Origin: JBQTII01 sp052388275
Lineage (GTDB): Bacteria > Actinomycetota > Actinomycetes > Sporichthyales > Sporichthyaceae
Direction of reading: 5' to 3'
Length of the DNA: 64,000 nt
Assembly: GCA_052388275.1 (NCBI GenBank)
Contig: JBQTII010000068.1
Location: forward strand, 1-64,000
The notes beneath the pieces are model-generated. The model was not told where the DNA came from. It saw only the letters and a list, made by a program, of their open reading frames with translations, and searched no databases. Positions 8,192-17,509 of this stretch are shown piece by piece; the first letter of the stretch is position 1; the number at the start of each line of letters is the position of its first letter. Both the position numbers and the translations under genes were made by a program.

Positions 8192-10293
8192 GCGCCACCG
8201 GACCCGAAGGTCAAGCCGCGGCTGTGGTGCGCGGCGAAGGTCAGGGAGTCCACGCTGACCTCGATCGCCCGGCTCAGGGCGCGGGCCCCGTGCCCGACGT
8301 CGGCCTCCCGACGTACCAGGATCGGTGTGTCGGCGGCGTTCGCATGTTGCAGCGCTGCTGCGAACTTGCGAGCGTGCATGGTGTCGACCCGCGAATCTCC
8401 GTCGAAGATCGTCAGCAGCAGCGCCGGGTACGGGACACCTTCGCGCACCGCATGGACGGGGGAGTAGCCCAGCAGCCAGCCCAGTTGCTCGGGGTCGGCG
8501 GCCGTGCCGTACTCGGAGTTCCAGGTCTCGCCCAGGCCGAAGAGTTCGTAGCGCACCATGTCCAGCAGTGGTGCCGAGCACACCACCGCGGCGTAGAGGT
8601 CCGGGCGCTGGGTCATGGCAGCCCCGACCAGCAACCCGCCGTTGGAGCCGCCCGCGATCGAGAGCTGCGCGGGGGTGGTCCAGTTGTAGTCGATCAACCA
8701 TTGGGCCCCGGCGTGCAGATCGTCGAAGGTGTTCTGCTTGGTGGCGAGCATGCCGTCGCGGTGCCAGTCCTCGCCCTCCACGCCGCCGCCGCGCAGGTTC
8801 GCCACCGCGTACACCCCCCCGGCCTCGACCCAGGCGAGGATCCCCGCGGAGTAGGCCGGGGTGAGGGAGATGCCGAAGCCGCCGTAGCCGTACAACGTCG
8901 CGGGCCGGGGGCCGGCACCGGCGGTGCCGGTGCGGTACATCAGGAACATCCGCACCTCGGTGCCATCGGCGGAGGTGTAGGTGATCTGATCCGTCGTCAC
9001 CTCAGGCACCGTCACGCTGCCCGGTGGGTTCGCCCACAGGGTCGTGGACTGGTTGCGGGCGTCGAAGCGGTACACCGAGGAGGGCGTGGTGTGGTCGGTG
9101 TAGCCGAACCACGCCTCGTGGCCGCCTTCGGGCCGTTCGCTGAGCCCGGCGAGAGAGCCGAGCCCCGGCAGGGGCACCGCGCCGGTGCGCTCACCGGTGC
9201 GCAGATCGTGGATGGTGAGCTCGCTGACGGCGTGCCGGGTCCACGCGCACAAGAGGACCGACGCCTCACCCAACTCCGTGCCGTCAAGGATCGCGTAGCC
9301 GTCGAGCACCGCTTCTGGGTCTTCGGCGATGAGGTCTCGCCAGTGCTCCGCGCCCGTCTGCTCGGTGGTGCTCACGCACAGGCGCCCGCGCGGGGCGTCG
9401 CGGTCGGTGAACACGTAGAGCCGTCCGTCGCGGCCGACCTCGATACCGGTCGAGGCGTCGACGTCGATCTGCACCACCGTCAGGTGGGGTTTCTCCAGGC
9501 TGGAGGCCGCGAGGTCGGCGAGCCACACGTCGTTGCGCGGCGCGGTCCCGGTGTTCGCGGACACGGTGAGCCAGCGACCGTCGCGGCTGACCGAGACGCC
9601 GTAGTAGTTGGTCTTGTCCAGGCCGGCGCCGAAGATCTCCACGTCGGTGTCCTGGTCCGTCCCCACGCGGTGCAGATAGATGCGGCGGTGATACTGGTCC
9701 TCGCCCGCGGGCACGGCATCGGCGGCCAGGCGCCGCACGTAGTAGTAGGCCGAGCAGTCGGGCAGCCAGGCGACGGGGGAGTAGCGGGCGCGGTCGATCG
9801 GGCCGTCGAGGATCTCGCCGGTCGCGACGTCCAGCACCCGCAGCACGGATTCCTCGGTTCCGCCCTCGGAAAGTTGATAGGCCAGCAGGCTGCCGTCCTT
9901 CGACGGTTGCCAGGCGTCCAACGTCGTCAAGCCGGAGGCGTCGATGCTCATGGGGTCGAGCAGCAGGCGCTCGATGCCGTCGGGCTCGATGGTGAGCAGG
10001 ACGGCGTGTTCCTGGTCTGCGCTGCGGCGCATGAAGAACTGTCGCTGTCCGCGCCAGGCGGGGGCGCTGACCACTCCGGCGCCGAGCAGCTCGCTCAGTC
10101 GCTCGCGCAGCTCGTTCGCGCCGGGCCAGGCCCCGCGGGCGCTGGTGAAGAGCTCGTCCTGAGCCGCCGACCACGCCTTGGTCTCCTCGCTGGCGGCATC
10201 CTCCAGCCAGCGGTACGGGTCCGCCACCCGGTGGCCGTGCAGATCCTCGACGATGTCCTGGCGGGGGGCATGGGGGTACACAGGTGGTGGCAT
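8188..10293 (-). CDS. Prolyl oligopeptidase (S9A family)
   Basis: A 701-residue serine peptidase that cleaves short peptides after proline. It begins PRQDIVEDLHGHRVADPYRWLED, the family N-terminus. A seven-bladed propeller follows, then the alpha/beta hydrolase domain. The nucleophile Ser lies in GGSNGGLLVGA, the catalytic Asp in FDGDSRVD, and the His in VGHGARALS close to the C-terminus. There is no signal peptide, so it is cytosolic. It is the first gene of a pair with the MscS gene. The long frames on the other strand are shadows. Confidence 0.93.
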   Translation of the reverse strand: MPPPVYPHAPRQDIVEDLHGHRVADPYRWLEDAASEETKAWSAAQDELFTSARGAWPGANELRERLSELLGAGVVSAPAWRGQRQFFMRRSADQEHAVLLTIEPDGIERLLLDPMSIDASGLTTLDAWQPSKDGSLLAYQLSEGGTEESVLRVLDVATGEILDGPIDRARYSPVAWLPDCSAYYYVRRLAADAVPAGEDQYHRRIYLHRVGTDQDTDVEIFGAGLDKTNYYGVSVSRDGRWLTVSANTGTAPRNDVWLADLAASSLEKPHLTVVQIDVDASTGIEVGRDGRLYVFTDRDAPRGRLCVSTTEQTGAEHWRDLIAEDPEAVLDGYAILDGTELGEASVLLCAWTRHAVSELTIHDLRTGERTGAVPLPGLGSLAGLSERPEGGHEAWFGYTDHTTPSSVYRFDARNQSTTLWANPPGSVTVPEVTTDQITYTSADGTEVRMFLMYRTGTAGAGPRPATLYGYGGFGISLTPAYSAGILAWVEAGGVYAVANLRGGGVEGEDWHRDGMLATKQNTFDDLHAGAQWLIDYNWTTPAQLSIAGGSNGGLLVGAAMTQRPDLYAAVVCSAPLLDMVRYELFGLGETWNSEYGTAADPEQLGWLLGYSPVHAVREGVPYPALLLTIFDGDSRVDTMHARKFAAALQHANAADTPILVRREADVGHGARALSRAIEVSVDSLTFAAHHSRGLTFGSGGA

Positions 10294-10492
10294 AGGGAAA
10301 ACGTAGCGTCAGGACCGGCTCAATCCTGACGCGCCAGACGCCTCTGCCCGAGGTGTCCTGGCGGGGCTCGTTCACGTCGTCGGCGACTTACCTGCGGCGC
10401 CAGGCCCGGACTGGACCAGGGTCGCCCGCGGTGATTCGGCTGGCCCAAACGGGCCGCGTGGCCGACACTGAGGGGGCAACCCGGCGCGCGCC

Positions 10493-11050
10493 ATGCGCCG
10501 GGTCGTGACGTGGAGGCCGCCCGTGGGGCATGCCCTGGTCCTCAACGCGACGTACGAGCCGCTGTGCGTCGTGGCATCCCGGCGCGCGCTGATTCTGGTG
10601 CTGGGCCACAAGGCCTCCGCCCTGGAGGAGTCCGGTTCGGTGGTCCACAGCGCCACGGCGACGATCGCGCTGCCCGCTGTCGTTCGGTTGCATCGCTTTG
10701 TCCGAATCCCCTACCGGGCGGGGGTGCCGCTGACCCGGCGGGCGATCTTTGCGCGCGACGGCGGGCAGTGCGTCTACTGCGGCGCGGCCGCCAACAGCGT
10801 CGACCACGTCGTACCTCGCAGCCGAGGTGGGGAGCACAGCTGGGAGAACGTGGTCGCCGCCTGCCGGCGTTGCAATCACGTCAAGAGCGACCGGGCGATC
10901 AGTGAGCTGGGGTGGGGTGTGCGGATCTCGCCCCGGGCCCCGACGGGCCCCGCCTGGCGCATCCTGAGCACCGGTCGCCACGACCCGCGGTGGCTGCCGT
11001 ACCTGGTCGGGTACGGCCGTGACGACCTGCTGGACGAGGCGACCGCGTGA
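10493..11050 (+). CDS. HNH endonuclease-fold protein
   Basis: A 185-residue protein like mycobacterial Rv2469c. A first half without known domain is followed by a zinc-binding HNH module: CVYCG, then DHVVPRSRGG with the catalytic His, WENVVAACRRCNHVKSDR with the second CxxC and the Asn. All key residues are present. Alternative GTG starts at 10505 and 10523 are possible. The role is unknown in mycobacteria too; it is a stand-alone conserved gene and not part of a mobile element. Its stop lies inside a palindromic tandem repeat. Confidence 0.85.
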   Translation: MRRVVTWRPPVGHALVLNATYEPLCVVASRRALILVLGHKASALEESGSVVHSATATIALPAVVRLHRFVRIPYRAGVPLTRRAIFARDGGQCVYCGAAANSVDHVVPRSRGGEHSWENVVAACRRCNHVKSDRAISELGWGVRISPRAPTGPAWRILSTGRHDPRWLPYLVGYGRDDLLDEATA

Positions 11051-11111
11051 GCGGTCGCAGGTGTAGTGCGACCGCGTGAGCGGTCGCAGGTGTAGTGCGA
11101 CCGCGTGAGCG
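11039..11111 (+). repeat. Tandem 29-bp repeat of a perfect hairpin
   Basis: A 29-bp unit occurs at 11039-11067 and 11068-11096, followed by a 15-bp partial copy. Each unit contains GCGACCGC, GTGA, GCGGTCGC: a perfect 8-bp stem with a 4-nt loop. The first unit contains the stop codon of the HNH gene. It may act as a repeated terminator or RNA-stabilising element between the HNH gene and malQ. Confidence 0.85.
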
Positions 11112-11190
11112 AGTGATTCTCGGTGCCGGTGCTCAGTAATGAGCGCGCGCCTGCACGCATGGCACTGCTCGGCCGGGACACACTCAGCCC

Positions 11191-13308
11191 ATGACGAACG
11201 AGGCTCTGCGACACTTGGCGCGCCTGCACGGCGTGGCGACGGATTACCGCGACTGGCGCGGCGAGCCCGTCGAGGTCGCGGAGGCCACGGTGGTGGCGGT
11301 CCTGGCCGCGGTCGGTGTCGACGCGTCCGGGCGCGAGGCGGTAGCGGCAGCCCTGGTCGAGCACCATCGCCGGTACTGGCGCCGGATGCTGCCCCCTTTT
11401 CTGGCGGTTCGTCAGTTCGCCGGGCCGGGACAGGTCTGGGTACACGTGCCGCACGGTGCGCAGGTCGAGGTCACCGTCGAGCTGGAGGACGGCGGTCGGC
11501 TCGCGCTGGCCCAGGTCGATCGGTGGGTGGAGCCGGCCCAGATCGACGGCGAGCTGATCGGCGAGGCCACCTTCGCCCTGCCCGAGAACCTTCCGCTGGG
11601 CTGGCACCACGTCCATGCAATGACGGACGAGTGCCGCGCCCATACCCCGCTGGTGGTCAGCCCCCGTTGCCTGGAACTTCCGGCGCCGCTGGCCGAGAAC
11701 TCGACGTGGGGATACCTTGCCCAGCTCTACCAGGTACGCAGCAGCACATCCTGGGGGATCGGTGACCTGCGCGACCTGGCCACGCTGGTGTCCTGGTCGG
11801 CCACGGACCAGGGCGCCGGTTTCGCGTTGATCAACCCCATGCACGCGCCTTCGCCGGTGGTGCCGATCGAACCCTCGCCGTACCTGCCCATGACCCGGCG
11901 ATTCAGTGACCCCCTGTACCTGCGCGTCGAGGACGTCCCCGAATTCGCCCGGCTCGGCCCGCAGTCCAAGGCTGCGGTGGCCGACCTGCGGGCCTCGGTG
12001 AGCATGGCGATCGGGCCGGCGGACCTCCTCGACAGGGATGCGGCGTGGACGGCGAAACGCGCCGCGCTCGAACTGATTCACGCCGCCGGTCGAACGGCGG
12101 AGCGGGAGGCCCAGTTCGCTGCCTTCGTCGAACGTGAGGGCGCGGGCCTGGCCGACTTCGCGACGTGGTGCGCGTTGGTCGAACGCCGCGGGCAGGATTG
12201 GCGAAAGTGGCCGGTGCCGCTGCACGACCCGCACGGCCCGGCGGTCGAGCGGGCGCGCGCCGACCTCGCGGACCGGGTGGGCTTCTACGCCTGGCTGCAA
12301 TGGCAGCTCGAGGACCAACGAGCCGTCGTCGCCGAGGTCGCGCAAGTCGCCGGGATGGGAATCGGTGTGATCGGCGACCTCGCGGTCGGGGTGCACCCCC
12401 ATGGCGCCGACGCCTGGGCCTTGGCCGATTGCCTGGCCGGCGAGGTCAGCGTCGGGGCCCCGCCGGACTCCTACAACCAGCAGGGTCAGGACTGGAACCA
12501 ACCGCCGTGGTTGCCCGCGGCGCTGGCCGAACGCGGCTACGCGCCCTACCGGGACATGGTGCGGGCCGTGCTGCGGCACAGCGGGGGGGTGCGGGTCGAT
12601 CACGTGATGGGGCTGTTCCGGCTCTGGTGGATTCCCGCGGGATCCGCACCCGCGTTGGGGACTTATGTCCACTACGACCACGACGCGTTGCTGGGGATTT
12701 TGGCGCTGGAGGCGCACCGGGTCGGAGCGGTCGTGATCGGGGAGGACCTGGGCACGGTGGAGCCGTCGGTCCGGTCGACCTTGGCCGAGCGGGGAATTCT
12801 CGGCACCTCGATCCTGTGGTTCGAGCGGGACGGTGCTCCGCGGCCACCCGAGAGCTGGCGGCGCCTGTGCCTGGCCACCGTCACCACCCATGATCTGCCG
12901 CCCAGCGCCGGGTACCTCGACGGCGGGCACATCCGCCTTCGGGAAGCCCTGTGCCTGCTCGTACGAACCCCCGAGCAGGAGTGGGCCGATCTGGCTGCGG
13001 AGCTGGACGCCTGGCGCAGGGAGTTGACCGCTCGAGGCCTCGATCCGGGTGACCCGGGTGAGAACGAACCCTTCATCGCCGCGTTGCACGCCTTCCTCGC
13101 CCAGACGCCCTCGGTGCTGCACGGCGTCGCCCTCGCCGACGCGGTGGGTGAGCAGCGGAGCATCAACCAGCCGGGAACCAGCCGGGAGTACCCGAACTGG
13201 CAGCTTCCACTGCTCGACGCCGCCGGGCGTCCGGTCCTGCTGGAGGATGTGATGAGCATGGCCCTGCCTACCCGTCTGACCAGTGTCTTCGCTACCCTCG
13301 AGCGGTGA
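11191..13308 (+). CDS. malQ: 4-alpha-glucanotransferase (amylomaltase, GH77)
   Basis: A 705-residue cytosolic enzyme that transfers maltooligosaccharide units between alpha-1,4-glucans. The N-terminal extension (about 150 residues, beta-rich) is typical of actinobacterial MalQ. The GH77 barrel shows STSWGIGDLRDL, NPMHAPSPVVPIEPSPY, and VRVDHVMGLFRLWWIP with the nucleophile Asp. GEDLGTV holds the acid/base Glu, and TTHDLPP the third Asp. The ATG lies 80 bases after the tandem hairpins. The following gene starts at GTG 13305 and overlaps the malQ stop. Confidence 0.93.
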   Translation: MTNEALRHLARLHGVATDYRDWRGEPVEVAEATVVAVLAAVGVDASGREAVAAALVEHHRRYWRRMLPPFLAVRQFAGPGQVWVHVPHGAQVEVTVELEDGGRLALAQVDRWVEPAQIDGELIGEATFALPENLPLGWHHVHAMTDECRAHTPLVVSPRCLELPAPLAENSTWGYLAQLYQVRSSTSWGIGDLRDLATLVSWSATDQGAGFALINPMHAPSPVVPIEPSPYLPMTRRFSDPLYLRVEDVPEFARLGPQSKAAVADLRASVSMAIGPADLLDRDAAWTAKRAALELIHAAGRTAEREAQFAAFVEREGAGLADFATWCALVERRGQDWRKWPVPLHDPHGPAVERARADLADRVGFYAWLQWQLEDQRAVVAEVAQVAGMGIGVIGDLAVGVHPHGADAWALADCLAGEVSVGAPPDSYNQQGQDWNQPPWLPAALAERGYAPYRDMVRAVLRHSGGVRVDHVMGLFRLWWIPAGSAPALGTYVHYDHDALLGILALEAHRVGAVVIGEDLGTVEPSVRSTLAERGILGTSILWFERDGAPRPPESWRRLCLATVTTHDLPPSAGYLDGGHIRLREALCLLVRTPEQEWADLAAELDAWRRELTARGLDPGDPGENEPFIAALHAFLAQTPSVLHGVALADAVGEQRSINQPGTSREYPNWQLPLLDAAGRPVLLEDVMSMALPTRLTSVFATLER

Positions 13309-13781
13309 TCTCCTCCCGGCATGGCCAACTGCTCCCAGGTCGCGAACGTCGCGCTGTGCGGGCCGGTGCCAGGACCTTGGCGGTGTCCGCCATCGTCCTG
13401 GCCGCCGCAGTCGTGACCTCACCCGCGTATGCCGAAACCGTCGGCGACGACAAGCGCGACGACGGCGATGACCCGGGCGCCTCGATCTCGACCCTGGAGG
13501 TCATCGGCGTCTTCGGTGTCATCCCGATCGCCGCCTTCGCGTTGATCTGGCTCGTGGTCTCGCTGCCGTCGATGATGCGCGGGCCGCGTTACCGACCCGG
13601 GCAGAACTGGACCGCCCAGTCCCAATGGATCGGGGCTCCCGGTGCGGAGGTGAGCTCAGGCGGCGGCGCCTATGACACTCCGGCCCTGGGCAAGGGCGCG
13701 CCCGCCTTGAGCGGGCGCGTGCTGGAGACCGAGCCCCCGGCAACCCCGGGTGACGGCGGTGGGACCAGTGCTCGCTGGTGA
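13305..13781 (+). CDS. Predicted membrane protein with signal sequence
   Basis: A 158-residue protein with an N-terminal hydrophobic segment (LAVSAIVLAAAVVTSPAYAE, signal peptide or first TM). A short acidic linker, a second TM (VIGVFGVIPIAAFALIWLVVSL) and a Gly/Pro/Ser-rich cytosolic tail containing RYRPGQNW follow. The start GTG 13305 overlaps the malQ stop, so it is translationally coupled. The next gene overlaps its end by 32 bases. Function unknown; the coupling with the DUF5130 protein suggests a shared envelope task. Confidence 0.65.
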   Translation: MISSRHGQLLPGRERRAVRAGARTLAVSAIVLAAAVVTSPAYAETVGDDKRDDGDDPGASISTLEVIGVFGVIPIAAFALIWLVVSLPSMMRGPRYRPGQNWTAQSQWIGAPGAEVSSGGGAYDTPALGKGAPALSGRVLETEPPATPGDGGGTSARW

Positions 13782-14154
13782 GGCGTTCTCCGAGCGCCAG
13801 CGCGGGGAGATCATCCGGGCGATCCAGCTGGGCCAGCGCGCCAGCGGGGTCCAGTTCTCGGTCTACGTCGGCGCCGCCGAGGGTCCGCCGCGTCCCTACG
13901 CCATGCGCCGCCACGCCGAGCTGGGCGCCAGTGCGCCGGACTCCGTGCTGGTCTTCGTTGATCCGGCCGCCCGCAACCTGGAGATCGTCAGCGGCGCCCG
14001 GGCCCGGCGCTGGGTGAACGACCGCGCCGCCGGCCTTGCCGCCGCGACGATGACGTCAGCCTTCGCGGCAGGCAACCTGGCCGGCGGGATCGCGTCGGGC
14101 ATCAACGTGCTCGCCGAGCACGCCCGCCACCCGCAGTCTTTGCACACAGGCTGA
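13750..14154 (+). CDS. DUF5130 family protein (Rv2468c-like)
   Basis: A 134-residue protein similar in layout to mycobacterial Rv2468c, which also lies between the HNH and pepN genes. Conserved-looking segments are FSERQRGEIIRAIQLGQRAS, FSVYVG and VLVFVDPAARNLEIVSGARA, a fold reminiscent of TPM/phosphatase-like domains. A later GTG at 13768 would give a tighter N-terminus. Function unknown. Convergent with pepN. Confidence 0.7.
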   Translation: MTAVGPVLAGEAFSERQRGEIIRAIQLGQRASGVQFSVYVGAAEGPPRPYAMRRHAELGASAPDSVLVFVDPAARNLEIVSGARARRWVNDRAAGLAAATMTSAFAAGNLAGGIASGINVLAEHARHPQSLHTG

Positions 14155-14164
14155 TCCCACCTCT

Positions 14165-14211
14165 GTGTGTGTCCCGGGCTTATTTGGGGCCGTGAAGGCC
14201 CGACACGCATA
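14165..14211. terminator. Hairpin between convergent DUF5130 gene and pepN
   Basis: CGGGCTT and AAGGCCCG pair with one bulge, extended by TGTC/GACA on the outside. It lies between two converging genes and probably terminates both. Confidence 0.45.
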
Positions 14212-14226
14212 CAGAAGACGGCGTGT

Positions 14227-16806
14227 TCAGCCGGCGGCGCGGTCGCACTCCTGGGCCCGCAGCGCGCGCTGGACGCCGTCGCGGGCCTCCAGCAGCAGGC
14301 GTCGCAGCGCCGGGGGCGGAGCGCACTCCTGCAGGTAGCGGTCGGTGCGCTCGACGACCTTCGAGCTGATCGGGAACGCCGGATACAGCCCCGTCACGAT
14401 CCGCTGGGCGATCTCGTGGGTGCGCTGCTCCCAGATCGTCGGCAGCGCGGCGAAGTACCGCTCGGCAAAGGGCTCCAGTACCTCGTCCTGCTCCGCCTGC
14501 ATGAAGCCGGCGATGATCGCCGCCTGCGTGGCGTTGGGCAGCTTGTCGTCCTCCACGACCGAAGCCCAGGCCTCCTCTTTGGCGGACTGGGTAGGGCGGG
14601 CCGCCAGTGCCGCGGCGGCATTGCGCTGACCAGCGGCGGTGTCGTCGCGGTCAAGCTCGCGGTCCACGGCCCCCGCGTCGGCCGCACCGGTGGAGACCAG
14701 GCGGGTGAGCAGGGCCCACCGCAGGTCGGTGTCGATGGTGAGCCCGGCCAGCGTGCTCGAGCCGTCGAGTAGGGCGCTGAGCACGGCCAGGTGCTCGCCG
14801 TCGCGGGCGATCCCGGCGAAGGTCCGCGCCCACAGCAGCTGCAGATCGCTGCCCGGCTCGGCGGCCTGCAGGAAGGCGTGGCAGGCGTGGGCAAGTCCGC
14901 GCAGACCGCTCGGCCGGTAGGCGGGATCGGCGAAGGAATGCAGGGCCGCCACCGCCTGTCGCTGCAGGGTCTGCACGACGGTGATGTCGCTCTCGCCGCC
15001 GACCCCGCGCAGGACCAGGTCGACGTAGTTGCGCGCCGCAAGTTCCGCATCCCGGGTCATGTCCCACGCGGCCGACCAGCACAGCGTGCGGGGCAGCGAG
15101 TCCGCGATCGCGCCGATGTGCCGCCCCACCGTGGCCAGGGAGCGCTCGTCCAGGCGCACCTTGGCGTAGGTCAGGTCGTCGTCGTTGACCAGCACCAGGT
15201 CGGCGGTAGGTGTCCCGACCAGGTCGGGCACCGCGGTCAAGGGCCCGGCCACGTCGAGTTCGATGCGCTCGCGCCGGGTCAGCGTGCCCTCTCCTAGGTC
15301 ATAGAGCCCGACCGCGACGCGGTGCGAACGAAGCGTCGGATACTCCGCCGGGGCGCTCTGGGTGATGGCGAAGGCGCTGTAGGCGCCGTCGTCGCCGACC
15401 TCGAACGCCGGGCGCAGCACGTTCATCTGCGAGGTCTGCAACCACTGGGCGGACCACGTCGTCAGGTCGCGGCCAGAGGCCTCCTCCAGGGCCGCGAGGA
15501 AGTCCGCCAGGGTGGTGTTGCCCCAGGCGTGGCGAGCGAAATAGGTGCGGATCGCGGCGACGAAATTGTCCATGCCGACGTAGGCCACCAGCTGCTTGAG
15601 CACCGAGGCGCCCTTGGCGTAGGTGATGCCGTCGAAGTTGACCTTGACGTCCTCGAGGTCGTTGATGTCGGCCACGATCGGGTGCGTACTGGGCAGCTGG
15701 TCCTGCCGGTACGCCCAGGTCTTCTCGACGTTGGCGAAGGTCGTCCAGGCATTCCTCCAGCGGGTCGCGTTCGCCTGGCACAGAACCGAGATGTAGGTGG
15801 CGAACGACTCGTTGAGCCAGAGGTCGTCCCACCACTTCATCGTCACCAGGTCGCCGAACCACATGTGGGCCAGCTCGTGCAGGATCGTCTCGGCGCGGCG
15901 CTCGTAGGCGGCGTCGGTGACCTTGGAGCGGAAGACGTAGTCCTCCAGGAACGTCACGCAGCCGGCATTCTCCATCGCCCCCGCGTTGAACTCCGGCACG
16001 AAGAGCTGGTCGTACTTGGTGAACGGGTAGGGCTGGGCGAACAGGTCGAGGAAGAAGTCGAAGCCGCGGCGGGTGACGTCGAAGATCTCCGCTGAGTCCA
16101 GGTGCTGGGCGAGGGAGTGGCGGCAGGCCACCGCCATCGGGATCACCACTGCGCTGCCATCGGCGTCGGTGCCCCGGTACTCGCTGCGCTCGACGTGGTA
16201 GTTCCCCGCCACCAGTGCGGTGATGTAGGTGGAGATCGGCGGGGTCGGGGCGAACGCCCAGGCCGCGGCGCCGGGCCTGCCGGCGACCTCTCGCGGCAGG
16301 GGAGTGTCGGTGTTGGAGAACACCTCCCAGTCCAGCGGCGCGATCACCGTCAGCTGGAAGGTCGCCTTGAGGTCGGGCTGGTCGAAGCAGGCGTACATCC
16401 GCCGGGCGTCGGCGACCTCGAACTGGGTGTAGAGGTAGGTGCTTTTGTCGACGGGGTCGATCATGCGGTGCAGGCCTTCACCGGTGTTCATGTAGGCCCA
16501 GTCCGCGACCACCCGCAGGGTGTTCTCGGCGGCGAGCTCGGGCAGCGAGATCCGGTCGCCGTCGAAGTGCGTCCCCGGGTCCAGCGATCGCCCGTTCAGG
16601 CTGATCTCCAGCACCGCCGGCGCCTGCAGGTCGATGAACGTTGCCGCGCTGCCGCTCGCGGAGAACTGGAGCACCGTCGTCGAGCGGTATGTCCCGTCCT
16701 CGGGGGTCGATCCCGGAGTCAGGTCCAACTCGATGGCGTAGGCGTGAGCATCGAGGCGGTCGGCGCGGGCCGCCGCCTCCTCGCGGGTGAGGTTCTTGCC
16801 GGGCAC
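14227..16806 (-). CDS. pepN: Aminopeptidase N (M1 zinc metallopeptidase)
   Basis: An 859-residue M1 aminopeptidase that removes N-terminal residues from peptides. The substrate-binding motif appears as FNAGAMENAG (GxMEN). The zinc site is HELAHMWFGDLVTMKWWDDLWLNESFA, with HExxH and the third ligand Glu 19 residues later. An ERAP1-like helical C-terminal domain follows. GTG 16806 was preferred to an upstream ATG because GGAG precedes it and the N-terminus then starts PGKNLTREEA, like mycobacterial PepN. Divergent from rpiB, as Rv2467 is from its neighbours. Confidence 0.95.
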   Translation of the reverse strand: MPGKNLTREEAAARADRLDAHAYAIELDLTPGSTPEDGTYRSTTVLQFSASGSAATFIDLQAPAVLEISLNGRSLDPGTHFDGDRISLPELAAENTLRVVADWAYMNTGEGLHRMIDPVDKSTYLYTQFEVADARRMYACFDQPDLKATFQLTVIAPLDWEVFSNTDTPLPREVAGRPGAAAWAFAPTPPISTYITALVAGNYHVERSEYRGTDADGSAVVIPMAVACRHSLAQHLDSAEIFDVTRRGFDFFLDLFAQPYPFTKYDQLFVPEFNAGAMENAGCVTFLEDYVFRSKVTDAAYERRAETILHELAHMWFGDLVTMKWWDDLWLNESFATYISVLCQANATRWRNAWTTFANVEKTWAYRQDQLPSTHPIVADINDLEDVKVNFDGITYAKGASVLKQLVAYVGMDNFVAAIRTYFARHAWGNTTLADFLAALEEASGRDLTTWSAQWLQTSQMNVLRPAFEVGDDGAYSAFAITQSAPAEYPTLRSHRVAVGLYDLGEGTLTRRERIELDVAGPLTAVPDLVGTPTADLVLVNDDDLTYAKVRLDERSLATVGRHIGAIADSLPRTLCWSAAWDMTRDAELAARNYVDLVLRGVGGESDITVVQTLQRQAVAALHSFADPAYRPSGLRGLAHACHAFLQAAEPGSDLQLLWARTFAGIARDGEHLAVLSALLDGSSTLAGLTIDTDLRWALLTRLVSTGAADAGAVDRELDRDDTAAGQRNAAAALAARPTQSAKEEAWASVVEDDKLPNATQAAIIAGFMQAEQDEVLEPFAERYFAALPTIWEQRTHEIAQRIVTGLYPAFPISSKVVERTDRYLQECAPPPALRRLLLEARDGVQRALRAQECDRAAG

Positions 16807-16901
16807 GCGTTCTCCAGGGATGGTCCGCCAGTGGTGGGCGCATCCTTTCACGCGATGACCGCTGGCTCGCCGCGCGCGGCGCGAGTGGGAGACTGGGCGC
16901 C

Positions 16902-17408
16902 ATGCGCGTCTACCTCGGCTCCGACCACGCCGGATTCGAACTCAAGGACCACCTGCTCCAGTGGTTGGAGCAGGGCGGCCACGAGCCCGTGGACTGTGGG
17001 CCGCTCACCTACGACCCCGCCGATGACTACCCGCCGTTCTGCCTGCTGGCGGCCTCGCGCACCGCGGCCGACCCGGGCAGCTTCGGGATCGTGCTCGGGG
17101 GCTCGGGCAACGGGGAGGCGATCGCAGCCAACAAGGTCGACGGGATCCGCGCGGCCCTGGTGTGGAGTGCGGAGATCGCCTCACTCGCGCGGCTCCACAA
17201 CGACGCGAACGTCATCAGTCTCGGCGCGCGCATGCACACCGCCGAGGAGGCGGCCCGTTTCGTGGAGGTCTTTCTCAACACCTGCTACACCGGGGAGGAG
17301 CGCCATACCCGGCGCATCGGCATGTTGACTGACTACGAGAAGGCCCACGAGCTGCCACCGCTTCCGGGCGAGGGCGCCGACAGCGCGCACCCTGAGCTCC
17401 TGAGCTGA
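16902..17408 (+). CDS. rpiB: Ribose-5-phosphate isomerase B
   Basis: Interconverts ribulose-5-phosphate and ribose-5-phosphate in the pentose phosphate pathway. The 168-residue protein starts MRVYLGSDHAGFELKDHL. It carries the phosphate/anion loop GGSGNGEAIAANKVDGIRAAL and the segment HNDANVISLGAR. GSGNG in place of GTGxG with Cys is the mycobacterial-type active site, which uses Glu as base. Length and motifs match Rv2465c. Divergent from pepN and convergent with fgd. Confidence 0.95.
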   Translation: MRVYLGSDHAGFELKDHLLQWLEQGGHEPVDCGPLTYDPADDYPPFCLLAASRTAADPGSFGIVLGGSGNGEAIAANKVDGIRAALVWSAEIASLARLHNDANVISLGARMHTAEEAARFVEVFLNTCYTGEERHTRRIGMLTDYEKAHELPPLPGEGADSAHPELLS

Positions 17409-17509
17409 CGTTCTGTCAAATAAACGGTCGGTGGCGGGGCAAGGAATTGCGCCGGCCTGGGGCCGTAAACCCTGGCGCGGCCGGACCATTGCCGAGATTA
17501 ACCGGGGGC

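Noticed and set aside
8224..10329. 701-residue plus-strand frame opposite the prolyl oligopeptidase
   Set aside because: Same length as the real gene in a mirrored frame; no recognisable motif, whereas the minus frame has a complete Ser/Asp/His triad.
11039..11111. CRISPR-like array
   Set aside because: Units are contiguous without spacers and each is a palindromic hairpin; no cas gene nearby.
10876..13422. 848-residue open frame on the minus strand across malQ
   Set aside because: It is the antisense shadow of malQ; its composition is His/Arg/Gly-rich with no domain, while the plus frame has complete GH77 motifs.
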